A program made the position numbers and the translations under genes. The notes beneath the pieces were generated by a model, which was given only the letters and a program-made list of their open reading frames with translations, was not told the DNA's origin and searched no databases. Positions 15,926 through 25,055 of a stretch of 64,000 bases of DNA are shown here, piece by piece; the first letter of the stretch is position 1, and each line of letters begins with the position of its first letter. Source of the DNA: SG8-30 sp963710135 (GTDB lineage: Bacteria > Pseudomonadota > Gammaproteobacteria > Steroidobacterales > Steroidobacteraceae); the NCBI GenBank assembly GCA_963710135.1, contig CAVPYY010000006.1:434001-498000 (forward strand). Reading direction: 5' to 3'.

Positions 15926-17064
15926 CAGCGGCTCCCCCTCGCACGCGCATCGTTCTGGATGGCTTCATTCTCCGCGCGACTCGCGCTGGGCGCTTCGACC
16001 GTCACGGTGCCCCGCGGGGTGGTGCGCTGTTCCATGAGCTTGTCGAGGGGCAGGTACAGCATGTTGCCCGACTTGCCGTCGGTATCGACGATCACCTTGG
16101 ACGACGCCGCCAGCACCTCCTCCATGGTCTCGAGGTACAACCGCTTGCGGGTCACCTCCGGCGCACGCTGGTACTCGGCGGCGAGCGCCGTGAAGCGCAC
16201 GCTCTTGCCGTCGGCCTCCGCCGCGACCCGCTCGCGGTGCGCGCGGGCCGCCTCCAGCTGGCTGGCGGCCAGACCGCGCGCCTTCGGCAGGATGTCATTG
16301 GCATAGGTCTGCGCCGCGAGGGCAGCGCGCTCGCGATCCTCGCGGGCCTTGATCGCGTCCTTCTGGGCGGGCTCGACCTCCTTGGGAACCTGCACACCCT
16401 GGACGTTCACGCTGATGATCTCGAGCCCCGTGTTGTAAGAGGAAACGGTGCGCTGGATCAGGTCCTTGGTGGTCTGCGAGATCTGCTGGCGCCCCTCCTC
16501 CAGCACGAACTCGAGCTTGCTCTGGCCGACGATCTCGCGAATGGCGCTCTCGCTGACCTGCTTGAGTGTCTCCTCCGGGTCCCGGACCTGGAAGGCGAAC
16601 TGCACCGGGTCGATGCGCCGGTACTGAACGGCCAGGTCGATTTCGACCAGTGCTTCGTCCTGGGTGAGCATCTGGGTTTCGTGCTTGTAGCTGACGAACT
16701 CGGCCACGTTGACCACCAGCCGCTTTTCGAGGGGCCACGGCAGGTGCCAGCGCAGGCCAGGCTGGGTGGTCTCGACGTACTTGCCGAAACGCAGGATCAC
16801 CGAGCGCTCGGCGGCATCGATCTGGTAGAAGCCCGTCGCCAGCCAGAGCGCGAGCGCGATCAGCGCGACGTAGCCGACGTTGACGCCGCCACCGCGCTTC
16901 TTGCCACCGCCATCGCCGTCGGCCTGGCGCGGCCCCGACGGGCCGCCGAACAGCGACTTCAGGCGCCGCTGCAGGTTGCGCACCACCTCATCGAGGTCGG
17001 GCGGGCCCTGTTCAGGCTTGCGCTGCCAGGGGTTCTCGTTCTTGCCGGAATCGTTCCAGGGCAT
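15925..17064 (-). CDS. hflK: FtsH protease activity modulator HflK
   Basis: A 379-residue SPFH protein. The N-terminus MPWNDSGKNENPWQ...GPPDLDEVVRNLQRRLKSLFGG is characteristic of HflK. A membrane helix follows at about 75-90, then the band-7 domain (AAERSVILRFGKYVET) and an extended coiled-coil. It forms a membrane complex with HflC that encloses FtsH. The start codon lies 53 nt inside the 3' end of hflX, and both frames are read there; the N-terminus is so typical that the overlap is probably real or reflects a lost hflX stop. Confidence 0.96.
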   Translation of the reverse strand: MPWNDSGKNENPWQRKPEQGPPDLDEVVRNLQRRLKSLFGGPSGPRQADGDGGGKKRGGGVNVGYVALIALALWLATGFYQIDAAERSVILRFGKYVETTQPGLRWHLPWPLEKRLVVNVAEFVSYKHETQMLTQDEALVEIDLAVQYRRIDPVQFAFQVRDPEETLKQVSESAIREIVGQSKLEFVLEEGRQQISQTTKDLIQRTVSSYNTGLEIISVNVQGVQVPKEVEPAQKDAIKAREDRERAALAAQTYANDILPKARGLAASQLEAARAHRERVAAEADGKSVRFTALAAEYQRAPEVTRKRLYLETMEEVLAASSKVIVDTDGKSGNMLYLPLDKLMEQRTTPRGTVTVEAPSASRAENEAIQNDARARGSR

Positions 17065-18457
17065 ATCGTTGGCTCGGGACAGTTGAGGAGTCGGGTGGAC
17101 CAGTTGCGCGCTTAATCAAGCCGCCGTGGGCGGCTGCGGCGCGTGGCGATTCTACGAACCCCGCCGCTGGCAAACAAGGCGCGACCTGCCGGTCGAAGTC
17201 GAGTTGCTCGCGCGCGCACAACTCATTCAGCTCTTCGCGCGACGCTTCGACCTGGATGTTCCAGCCCCCCTGCGGCGCAGCCAGCTCCGAGCGCACCAGG
17301 CCGTGCTCGTACAGCCGGGCGCGCGCCCGTCCCTGCGCCGGCGTGAGCGTGACGACGAAACGGCGGGCCGCGCCGCCGAAGCGTTCCTGCAGCACATCAC
17401 GCAGCAATTGCAGGCCGTCGCCGCTGGCCGCACTGAGCCAGATCCGCACCGCCTGGCCCGTTTCGTCCCGCTCGACGGCGGGCGTGCGGCCGGCACGATC
17501 GATCTTGTTGAACACGACCACGGTGGGAATGTCGCCGGCGCCGATGCCGCGGAGCACTTCCTCGACCTGTTCCATGTGTTCCCGATGCGCCGGGTCTGCG
17601 GCATCGACCAGGTGCAGCAAGAGGTCGGCGTCCCGGGCTTCGAGCAGCGTGGAGCGGAAGGCGGCGACGAGCTCGTGCGGCAGGTCGCGCACGAAGCCGA
17701 CCGTGTCGGCCAGCACGATCTCCGGCGTATGCGGCAGGCGCAACCGCCGGACCGTGGGGTCGAGCGTCGCGAACAGCTGGTCGGCGGCGTACGCGTCGCT
17801 GCCGGTCAGCCGGTTGAACAGGGTCGACTTGCCCGCGTTGGTGTAGCCCACCAGCGCAACGGCCGGCACGGGCACGCGCTTGCGCACCGCGCGGCCGGTA
17901 TCGCGACGCCGCGCCAGCGAATCCAGGCGGGCGCTGAGCGTCTTGATGCGCTTGGCCAGCAGGCGTCGGTCCGTCTCCAGCTGGGTTTCGCCCGGACCGC
18001 GCAGACCGATACCGCCCTTCTGGCGCTCGAGGTGGGTCCAGCCGCGCACCAGCCGCGTCGACAGGTGCTTGAGCTGAGCCAGCTCCACTTCGAGCTTGCC
18101 TTCCGCGCTGCGCGCGCGCTGCGCGAAGATGTCGAGGATCAGACCCGAACGGTCCAGCACCCGCCGGCAGGTCAGTTTCTCGAGATTGCGCTCCTGGCTC
18201 GGCGACAGCGCATGATCGACCAGCACCAGGTCCGCCTCGGTGGCGTCGGCGATGGCGTGGATCTCCTCGGCCTTGCCGCTGCCGACGAAATAGCGCGGGT
18301 CGGGCACGCGGCGAGTGCCGGTGACCGTCGCCACGGGAATCGCGCCGGCGGAGACGGCAAGCGCCTCGAACTCGGCGAGTTCGTCCGGGCTGGTGGGCTG
18401 CCCGAGCCCGAGACGCACCAGTACGGCCCGCTCGCCACTATCGGGGCGCTCAAGCAA
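17012..18457 (-). CDS. hflX: Ribosome-associated GTPase HflX
   Basis: A 481-residue GTPase that binds the 50S subunit and splits stalled ribosomes. The N-terminal HflX domain includes YFVGSGKAEEI and the Gly-rich ERQKGGIGLRGPGETQLE linker. The G domain has VALVGYTNAGKSTLFNRLT (about 205-223), DTVGFVRDLP and NKID. E. coli HflX has 426 residues; the extra 45-50 residues at the C-terminus (after about LCAREQLDFDR) look unstructured and run into hflK, so the natural stop may have been lost by a small indel. It lies 30 nt after hfq. Confidence 0.95.
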   Translation of the reverse strand: MLERPDSGERAVLVRLGLGQPTSPDELAEFEALAVSAGAIPVATVTGTRRVPDPRYFVGSGKAEEIHAIADATEADLVLVDHALSPSQERNLEKLTCRRVLDRSGLILDIFAQRARSAEGKLEVELAQLKHLSTRLVRGWTHLERQKGGIGLRGPGETQLETDRRLLAKRIKTLSARLDSLARRRDTGRAVRKRVPVPAVALVGYTNAGKSTLFNRLTGSDAYAADQLFATLDPTVRRLRLPHTPEIVLADTVGFVRDLPHELVAAFRSTLLEARDADLLLHLVDAADPAHREHMEQVEEVLRGIGAGDIPTVVVFNKIDRAGRTPAVERDETGQAVRIWLSAASGDGLQLLRDVLQERFGGAARRFVVTLTPAQGRARARLYEHGLVRSELAAPQGGWNIQVEASREELNELCAREQLDFDRQVAPCLPAAGFVESPRAAAAHGGLIKRATGPPDSSTVPSQRYALERFRQEREPLAAQA

Positions 18458-18487
18458 GCCGTTCTCCAGTCAGGGGCCTCGCGTACG

Positions 18488-18745
18488 TCAATCCGCCTCG
18501 CCCTCCTTGGGCGCGGATCCGTCCTCGGTTGCCGGCAGGCGCACGTTGCGGGCCGGGACCACCGTCGAAATGGCGTGCTTGTAGACCATCTGGCTCACCG
18601 TGTTGCGCAGCAACACGACGAACTGATCGAACGAATCGATCTGGCCCTGCAGCTTGATTCCGTTGACGAGGTAGATCGACACCGGAATCCTCTCCTTGCG
18701 CAAGGCGTTCAGGAAAGGGTCCTGCAACGACTGACCTTTAGCCAT
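18488..18745 (-). CDS. hfq: RNA chaperone Hfq
   Basis: An 85-residue Sm-like protein. MAKGQSLQDPFLNALRKERI and the Sm1/Sm2 signatures VNGIKLQGQIDSFDQF and VYKHAISTVVP are intact, including the proximal-face residues that bind sRNA U-tails. The C-terminal tail is short (about 20 residues, acidic). It pairs sRNAs with mRNAs as a hexamer. The strong AAGGAG upstream supports the start. It lies in the standard miaA-hfq-hflX order. Confidence 0.98.
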   Translation of the reverse strand: MAKGQSLQDPFLNALRKERIPVSIYLVNGIKLQGQIDSFDQFVVLLRNTVSQMVYKHAISTVVPARNVRLPATEDGSAPKEGEAD

Positions 18746-18764
18746 CTCGATATCTCCTTGTTAT

Positions 18765-18842
18765 TTATCGCTTTTCTTCGCCGTTGGCGTTCTTTTCCGG
18801 GGCTCGCCCTTCCTTGGTGTTCGGCCCCTTGCGACGCGCCAT
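18765..18842 (-). CDS. Possible 25-residue basic ORF upstream of hfq
   Basis: A short frame with ATG at 18842 and TAA at 18765-18767 encodes 25 residues rich in Lys, Arg, Glu and Asn, beginning MARRKGPNTKEGR. It occupies most of the 123-nt miaA-hfq gap. There is no clear ribosome binding site before the ATG, and no family is recognised. It may be only the hfq leader, where one would expect an hfq promoter; reported with low confidence. Confidence 0.2.
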   Translation of the reverse strand: MARRKGPNTKEGRAPEKNANGEEKR

Positions 18843-18868
18843 CCGAAAATCATGGTGTGCCGGGGCGC

Positions 18869-19825
18869 TCATCGTAGCAGTTCGGGGCCACCGCTAGCTT
18901 GGAGCCATGCCGACACATTCTGTTCAATTCGACCGGCCACCTCCGGTTCAAAGGGGTCGAACCAGAGCGCGTCCGGCTCCGCCCGTAGCCAGGTCAACTG
19001 CCGGCGGGCCAGCTGCCGGGTGGCAATGACCGCTCGGGAGACGCATTCCCCGAGTGCCAGCCCGCTCTCGAGGTGCTCCCACAGCTGCCGATAGCCGACC
19101 GCACGAATCGACGGCAGGCCCGCATTGAGGTCGCCGCGCTGGTGCAGCCTTCGAACCTCCTCGAGCAGTCCGAGTTCCATCATTGCCGCGAATCTTTTCT
19201 CCAGGCGACACGCCAGGGCCGCGCGGTCGCCGGGCGCCAGCACCAGTTTCAGGTCCCCGGAGCGCGTCGCGCCCCGCAGGTCCTGCCGGCGCTGGGCGGT
19301 CAGGGTTGCGCCGGTCAGCGCCAGCACCTCCAGGGCCCGCTGGATGCGCTGCCTGTCGTGCGGCGCGATGGCCGCGGCCGCCACCGGATCGAGACCTGCC
19401 AGCCGGGCATGCAGCGCCGGCCAGCCGAGCTCGGCACCCTCCCGGTCCAGCTGCTCGCGCACCGCGGGATCCGCGGCAGGCAGGCTCGCCAGTCCCGACT
19501 GCAGGGCACGAAAGTACAGCATCGTGCCACCCACCAGCAGCGGCACGCGACCGCTGCGCCGGATACGACCCATCGCTTGCCCGGCGTCCTCGACGAAGCG
19601 TCCGGCGGAATAGCGTTCCGCGGGATCCAGCAAGTCCAGCAGGTGGTGCGGCGCGCGGCTCAAGACCTGCGCCGACGGCTTGGCCGTGCCGATGTCCATG
19701 CCGCGATAGACCATCGCCGAGTCGACGCTGACGATCTCCAGCGGGAACCTCTCGACCAGGCGTACGGCAAGATCCGTCTTGCCCGCGCCGGTCGGACCCA
19801 TCAACAGGATCGCGGGCCCGTCCAT
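18869..19825 (-). CDS. miaA: tRNA dimethylallyltransferase MiaA
   Basis: A 318-residue enzyme that transfers dimethylallyl to N6 of A37 in tRNAs reading UNN codons. The P-loop GPTGAGKTDLA lies near the N-terminus; VDSAMVYRGMDIGTAKP and GGTMLYFRAL follow, and the C-terminal part has AVGYRQLW and TRQLARRQLTWLR. The ATG at 19825 gives the usual N-terminus (MDGPAILLMGPTGAGK) and lies 5 nt after the mutL stop. A GTG nine bases earlier overlaps the mutL stop (GTGA) and is an alternative start. Confidence 0.96.
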   Translation of the reverse strand: MDGPAILLMGPTGAGKTDLAVRLVERFPLEIVSVDSAMVYRGMDIGTAKPSAQVLSRAPHHLLDLLDPAERYSAGRFVEDAGQAMGRIRRSGRVPLLVGGTMLYFRALQSGLASLPAADPAVREQLDREGAELGWPALHARLAGLDPVAAAAIAPHDRQRIQRALEVLALTGATLTAQRRQDLRGATRSGDLKLVLAPGDRAALACRLEKRFAAMMELGLLEEVRRLHQRGDLNAGLPSIRAVGYRQLWEHLESGLALGECVSRAVIATRQLARRQLTWLRAEPDALWFDPFEPEVAGRIEQNVSAWLQASGGPELLR

Positions 19826-19830
19826 CCGCT

Positions 19831-21577
19831 TCACCGTCCCCGCAGGAACAGCCGGTCGAGTTCGGCGAGCGTGACGCGCGTCCAGGTGGGGCGTCCATGG
19901 TTGCACTGGTCGGCACGATCGGTGCGTTCCATGTCGCGGAGCAGCGCATTCATCTCCGCCAGGGAGAGTATCCGGTTGGCGCGCACCGCCGTACGGCAGG
20001 CCAGGCTCGCCAGCAGCTCGTTCTGGCGCTCCACGATGCGATGCGTGGCGCCGTGCTCGGTAAGGTCCGCGAGCGTGTCGCGCAGGATCGCGGCGACGTC
20101 CTCGCCGGCCAGCGCGGCCGGCACTTCGCGTATCGCCAGCCGCGCGGGTCCCAGCCGCTCGACGACCAGACCGAGGGCCTGCAGCGCCTCGCGGTTCTCC
20201 TCCGCCGCCTCCGCCTCGGCTTCGCCGGCCTCGACCACCGCGGGCACCAACAGCGACTGCCGTGCTGCCGCGCCCTCTGTCATGGCGGTCTTCAGGCGCT
20301 CATACAGCACCCGCTCGTGGGCCGCATGCATGTCGACCAGGATGAGACCGTCCGCAACCTCGGCCAGGATGTAGATGCCGTGCAGTTGCGCAAGCGCGTA
20401 GCCGAGAGGCGGAGCGCCGCCTTCCGCGACGCCCGGCGCCTGCGGCACGGCGGACAATGCCGCCGCCATCCGCCACTGATCGCCCGGCGCCGGCTCGGGC
20501 AGGCCGAGCGACCAGGACGGGCTGCGCGGCCGGGTCGATCCCGAGCGTTGCGGCATTCGCCGAGCCGCGACGCTCGTGTTCCGGACGCGTCGAGGCGAGC
20601 ACCCGCTCCACGCTGCGAAACACGAAATCATGAACCTCCCTGCTGTCGCGGAACCTCAGTTCGAGTTTCTGTGGATGCGCGTTCACGTCGACGCGCGCGG
20701 GGTCGACCGACAGATACAGCACGTAGGCCGGATGCCTGCCGCCGTAGAGCACGTCGCGATAGGCAAGGCGCACGGCGTTACCCAGCAACCGGTCACGGAC
20801 CATGCGGCCGTTGACGAACAGGTACTGCTGGTCGGCCTGGGCGCGGGCGAAGGTCGGCAGGGCGATCCAGCCGTTCAGGCCGAAACCGCCTTGCTCGTGC
20901 TGCAGGTGCAGGGCGTGCTCCATGAACTCGGCGCCTACCAGCCGCGCGACGCGTTCCTCCGCGGCTTCGCGACCCGCGGCCGGCGGCAGCGCGAACGCCT
21001 GGCGACGATTGTGTTGCAGGGTGAAGCCGGCGTCGAAGCGCGACAGCGCCAGGCGCGTCAGCGTCCGCAGGATGTGCTGGTACTCGGTCGACTCGGAACG
21101 CAGGAACTTGCGGCGGGCGGGCACGCTGTGGAACAGCTCGCGGACTTCGACCGTGGTGCCCTGCGGATGGGCAGCCGGTCGCGGAGCGGCGACGACGCCA
21201 TCGACGACCTCCACCTCCGCGGCCGGGCCGCCCGCCTCGGCGGAGACCAGCCTGAGGCGCGAGACCGATGCGATGGACGGCAGCGCCTCGCCACGAAACC
21301 CCAGCGACCGCACCTCGGCGAGGTCCGCCAGTGACTCGATCTTGCTGGTGGCATGACGGGCCAGCGCCAGCTCGAGATCGCCCGCGGCAATGCCGCAGCC
21401 GTCGTCGCGCACCCGGATGAGCTGGGTGCCGCCCCGCTCGATTTCCACACTGACGCGGCGCGCACCCGCGTCCAGGGCGTTCTCGACGAGCTCCTTGACG
21501 ACCGACGCCGGGCGCTCGACCACCTCGCCGGCGGCGATCTGGTTGACCAGCGTGTCGGGCAGCAGGCGAATCGGCAT
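19831..21577 (-). CDS. mutL: DNA mismatch repair protein MutL (frame-disrupted as sequenced)
   Basis: The N-terminal GHKL ATPase domain (about residues 1-330) is complete: ELVENALDAG, DDGCGI, GFRGEALPSIASV and the arm with FVNGRMVRD. The C-terminal dimerisation domain continues in another frame from about 20560 to 19831 (LILVDMHAAHERVLYERLK ... RPTWTRV). The switch lies in the poorly conserved linker at about 20480-20560. Total span is 3n+1, consistent with one inserted base; corrected length would be about 581 residues. MutL links MutS to MutH or cuts DNA itself; no metal-binding endonuclease motif (DQHAxxER type) is seen, here DMHAAHER. Probably intact in the organism. Confidence 0.93.
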
Positions 21578-21629
21578 GTCAGGCCCCGCGCAAAAGGGGG
21601 CCTGAGTCTAGCAGCGCAGGGCGGCGGGC

Positions 21630-22943
21630 TTAGGTTCCCGAGGAGACCGGAATCTCGAGCACGCTGCCCACTTGCAGCGTGCTCCCGGCCAGCCCGTTGG
21701 CACGCTGCAGGGATTCGGCGCTCACGGAATACTGGCCGGCGATGTCATAGACCGACTCCCCGGCGGCCACGACATGCCGTAGCGGCCGCCCGCGTTCCTG
21801 CGCGGCCAGTTGCGCCACGCGGGTGCCCGGCGGCGGGTTGTCGTAGAAGTAGCGGCGCACGCCGGCGTGAATGGCCGATGCCAGCTCGCGCTGGTGGCGC
21901 GGATCGCCGAGTTTCTTCTCTTCCTCGGGATTCGAAATGAACGCGGTTTCGATCAGGATCGAAGGCACGTCCGGCGAGGTCAGGACGATCAGGCTGGCGT
22001 GCTGCACGTCGGTCAGCTTGACCCGCCCGACCCGGTCTAGCTCGCGCAGCACGCTGGCGGCCGCCTGCCGGCTGGAACTGATGGCGGCATTCTGCGACAG
22101 GTCGAGCAGCACCGAGGCGAGCACGTCGTCCTTGTCGTCGAGCGACACGCCGCCGACCAGGTCGGCCGCGTTCTCACGATCGGCGAGCATCCGGGCGGCC
22201 TCGCTGCTGGCACGCTTGGTGGACAGGACGTACACGGAGGAGCCGCGCACCGACCGGTCGGTGAAGGCGTCGGCGTGGATCGAAATGAACAGGTCCGCCT
22301 GCTGGCTGCGTGCCCGCCGGATGCGCTCGCGGAACTTCACGAAGTAGTCGCCGGTGCGGGTCAGCACCGCGCGCATGCCCGGTTCCTGGTTGATGCGCTC
22401 CGCCAGCAGCCTCGCTACCCTGAGCGTGACGTCCTTCTCGCGCGTGCCGTGCTTGCCGACGGCGCCGGGGTCCTCGCCACCATGACCTGCGTCGATTGCG
22501 ATCACCAGGTCGCGCTGTCCTTTCGGCGCATGCGCCGCGACCACCGGGCGCGGCTGCCGCGAGGACAGGTCGACGACCAGCCGATGCCCGTAGGTTTTGT
22601 TCGGTGGCGTCAGGAATGCGTTGGATGCCGCGGCCTGCGACAGGTCGAGGACGACCCGCAGTACCCCGCCCGGACGCTCGCCAGCGCGCACCGCCTGCAC
22701 CAGACCCGCGCCCGCAGGCAGGTTCACCCGGGTGGCATCGAGGCGCACGTTCTCGAGATCGACGACGACGCGCTCCGGGTCCGACAAGGTGAACGTCTCG
22801 AAGCGGACGGCGGCGGACAGGTCGAGCACGACCCGGGTCGAGTCCGGACTCGCCCAGATACGCACGTCGCGGACGTCCTGCTGGGCGGCGACGGCCGTGC
22901 CGGCTATCCAGAAGGCGCCCAGACAGACAAGAAACCGACGCAT
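21630..22943 (-). CDS. amiB: N-acetylmuramoyl-L-alanine amidase AmiB/AmiC type
   Basis: A 437-residue secreted peptidoglycan amidase. A signal peptide (1-20, MRRFLVCLGAFWIAGTAVAA) is followed by an AMIN domain (about 25-125). The zinc amidase_3 domain (about 155-375) has AIDAGHGGEDPGAVG, SIHADAF and LIETAFISNPEEE. A C-terminal LysM-like module (VVAAGESVYDIAGQYSVS) binds peptidoglycan. It cleaves septal peptide cross-links during daughter-cell separation. The ATG at 22943 is chosen over a TTG 15 nt upstream because it begins the signal peptide. It lies between tsaE and mutL as in E. coli. Confidence 0.95.
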   Translation of the reverse strand: MRRFLVCLGAFWIAGTAVAAQQDVRDVRIWASPDSTRVVLDLSAAVRFETFTLSDPERVVVDLENVRLDATRVNLPAGAGLVQAVRAGERPGGVLRVVLDLSQAAASNAFLTPPNKTYGHRLVVDLSSRQPRPVVAAHAPKGQRDLVIAIDAGHGGEDPGAVGKHGTREKDVTLRVARLLAERINQEPGMRAVLTRTGDYFVKFRERIRRARSQQADLFISIHADAFTDRSVRGSSVYVLSTKRASSEAARMLADRENAADLVGGVSLDDKDDVLASVLLDLSQNAAISSSRQAAASVLRELDRVGRVKLTDVQHASLIVLTSPDVPSILIETAFISNPEEEKKLGDPRHQRELASAIHAGVRRYFYDNPPPGTRVAQLAAQERGRPLRHVVAAGESVYDIAGQYSVSAESLQRANGLAGSTLQVGSVLEIPVSSGT

Positions 22944-23008
22944 TGACGAAGACCGCAAGCCCCGAGTGTCACATAATCTACGGAGCTAACGATTTTAATT
23001 CAAGTCTA

Positions 23009-23548
23009 TCAGCGAGATAGCTGATCTTTCTCAGGTAGTACCGCCAGCCCGGCACACGCCATCCTGTCGAGGTCGCAGCGGGTTGCCGCCAGCCAGCGCG
23101 CGCCCGCGTCAGTTCGCGCGACCAGGCTCACGCTCCGGCCCTTCTCGAAATAATCGAGGTGGCACTCGAGATCGACCGGGCCGAGCAGCGCGGCCGCCCG
23201 CTCCGGCCATTCCAGCAGGGTCAACATGCTGCCGGCGCGCAGTTCCCGGTAACCGAGCGTATCGAGCTCCCCCGGCTGGCGGACCCGGTAGAGATCGAAA
23301 TGAAGCACCACGCCGCGCTCCGTGGGGTATGGCTCGACCAGCGTGTAGGTCGGGCTGCGCACCGGCCCGGCGACCCCGAGTGCGCGCAGCAGCGCCCGGG
23401 CCAGAGTGGTCTTGCCGGCCCCGAGGTCGCCGCTCAGCGTCATGAGTGCCCCGTCCTGACCGGATGGGATCGCCGTGGCGAGCCGTGCCCCGAGGGTCAC
23501 GGTCGCGGCCTCGTCCGCGAGCTTGAGCCTCAGGCCGGGTTCACGCAC
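23009..23548 (-). CDS. tsaE: tRNA threonylcarbamoyladenosine biosynthesis ATPase TsaE
   Basis: A 179-residue P-loop ATPase needed for the t6A modification of tRNAs, working with TsaB and TsaD. GDLGAGKTTLARALLRALG is the Walker A region (about 47-65 from the GTG), and SPTYTLVEPY, HFDLYR and LLEWPERA are family signatures. The GTG at 23548 (VREPGLRLKLADEA) gives a normal length and overlaps the end of nnrD by 19 nt. The C-terminus is about 25 residues longer than in E. coli. Confidence 0.93.
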   Translation of the reverse strand: MREPGLRLKLADEAATVTLGARLATAIPSGQDGALMTLSGDLGAGKTTLARALLRALGVAGPVRSPTYTLVEPYPTERGVVLHFDLYRVRQPGELDTLGYRELRAGSMLTLLEWPERAAALLGPVDLECHLDYFEKGRSVSLVARTDAGARWLAATRCDLDRMACAGLAVLPEKDQLSR

Positions 23549-25011
23549 GCGCGCAACTCGGCCAGCAGGTCGGTCGCCAGCAGACCACGCTGACCGGCGC
23601 GGGCGGCCCGATCGCCTGCCGCGGCGTGCGCCAGCGTCCCGGCGGCTGCGGCCATGCCCAGGTCGTGGCATTGCGCGGCGATACCGGCGATCACACCGGT
23701 CAGCACGTCGCCCATGCCCGCGGTCGCCATACCGGGATTGCCGTGGTCGCAGACACGGACGGTGTCTCCCGGCCGGGCGATGAGCGTCGCGGCACCCTTC
23801 AATACGACCGTGCCGCCGAAACGGCGGGCCAACTCCTGCGCCGCGCCAAGGCGATCGGCCTGCACGGTGGCCGAGTCGGTGCCCAGCAGGCGCCCCGCCT
23901 CACCGGGGTGCGGCGTTAGAACCCAGTGGTCCGACCGCCACGGCGCCAGCGCGATCAGGTTCAACGCGTCGGCATCGACCACCAGCGGTTTACCCGACGC
24001 CAGCGCCGACTCCAGCAGCCCCTTGGCCCACTCGGACTGGCCGAGGCCCGGACCCACTGCGACCACGTCCGCCGCGGCCATCAGCGCGCGCGCCTCGGAG
24101 GGCGCGCTGACGCCATGTGCCATCAGCTCGGGTCTTCCTGCGACGATCAGCGCCGCGTGCTCGGGCCGGGTCGCTACCGAGACGAGCCCGGCGCCGGCGC
24201 GCAGGGCGGCCTCCGCAGCGAGACGCACCGCTCCCGGCATGCCCAGATCGCCGCCCACGACCAGCACCCGCCCGTGCTCTCCCTTGTGGGCGGCGCGGCG
24301 GCGGCGAGGCAGGGCCGCCAGCAGGTCCGCGGCGCCGAGGCGCGCGAGGACCTGGGCTTGCCCACTGTAGGCGCTCTCGGGCACGCCGAGACCGGCAAAC
24401 TCCACAGCGCCGACATGATCTGGCCCGGCGCCGAGGTACAAACCGGTCTTCAGGCCGACAAACGTGAGTGTCCGGGTCGCGTGCACGGCGAGCCCCATCA
24501 CCGCCCCGCTGTCGGCATGCAGACCGGAGGGAATGTCGAGCGCGAGTACCGGGCGGGCGGCGGCATTGAGGGCGGCGATGCAGGCGGCGTAAGGCCCCTC
24601 GACGCGGCGGTCCAGGCCCGTGCCCAGCAGACCGTCCACCAGCACGTCGGCGTCACCGAGTGCCTGCGCATCGAAATCGCTGACCGTGCCGCCGGCGCCG
24701 TGGAAGTCTGCGTACGCGCGGGCTGCGTCGCCGCCCAGGCGGGCAGGGTCGGACAGCGCGAAGACCGTGACCTGCAGGCCCGCGGCGCGTGCCAGCCGGG
24801 CGAGTACGTAGCCGTCGCCCGCGTTGTTGCCGGCACCGCACATGATGGCCGTCCGCCGTGCGTCGTGCCATGAGCGGACCAGCATCGCCAGTGCCGCCTC
24901 CGCGGCACGCGTCATGAGCGTGTAGCCGGCGATGCCGCCCTGCTCGATGGCGAACCGATCCATCGCGCGGACCTGTGCGGCACGATAGACGGCGACGGGC
25001 AGTGCGCTCAT
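23530..25011 (-). CDS. nnrD: Bifunctional NAD(P)H-hydrate repair enzyme (epimerase/dehydratase)
   Basis: A 493-residue fusion. The N-terminal half (about 1-215) is the NAD(P)HX epimerase (NnrE/YjeF_N) with GAGNNAGDGYVLARLA and VDGLLGTGLDR. The C-terminal half (about 225-493) is the ADP-dependent dehydratase with KGEHGRVLVVGGD, LTPHPGEAGRLLG and GNPGMATAGMGDVLTGV. It repairs hydrated NADH and NADPH. It starts the tsaE-amiB-mutL... superoperon and is divergent from queG, with 44 nt between starts. A TATACT-like sequence in that gap may be a promoter. Confidence 0.96.
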   Translation of the reverse strand: MSALPVAVYRAAQVRAMDRFAIEQGGIAGYTLMTRAAEAALAMLVRSWHDARRTAIMCGAGNNAGDGYVLARLARAAGLQVTVFALSDPARLGGDAARAYADFHGAGGTVSDFDAQALGDADVLVDGLLGTGLDRRVEGPYAACIAALNAAARPVLALDIPSGLHADSGAVMGLAVHATRTLTFVGLKTGLYLGAGPDHVGAVEFAGLGVPESAYSGQAQVLARLGAADLLAALPRRRRAAHKGEHGRVLVVGGDLGMPGAVRLAAEAALRAGAGLVSVATRPEHAALIVAGRPELMAHGVSAPSEARALMAAADVVAVGPGLGQSEWAKGLLESALASGKPLVVDADALNLIALAPWRSDHWVLTPHPGEAGRLLGTDSATVQADRLGAAQELARRFGGTVVLKGAATLIARPGDTVRVCDHGNPGMATAGMGDVLTGVIAGIAAQCHDLGMAAAAGTLAHAAAGDRAARAGQRGLLATDLLAELRACVNPA

Positions 25012-25055
25012 GCGCCTGATTATACTGGGGCCGGCCCACGCGATGATGGCGAGTC

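Noticed and set aside
20480..20560. Programmed ribosomal frameshift in mutL
   Set aside because: No slippery heptamer or structured stimulator is evident, and other unrelated genes in the window show the same type of +1 insertion.
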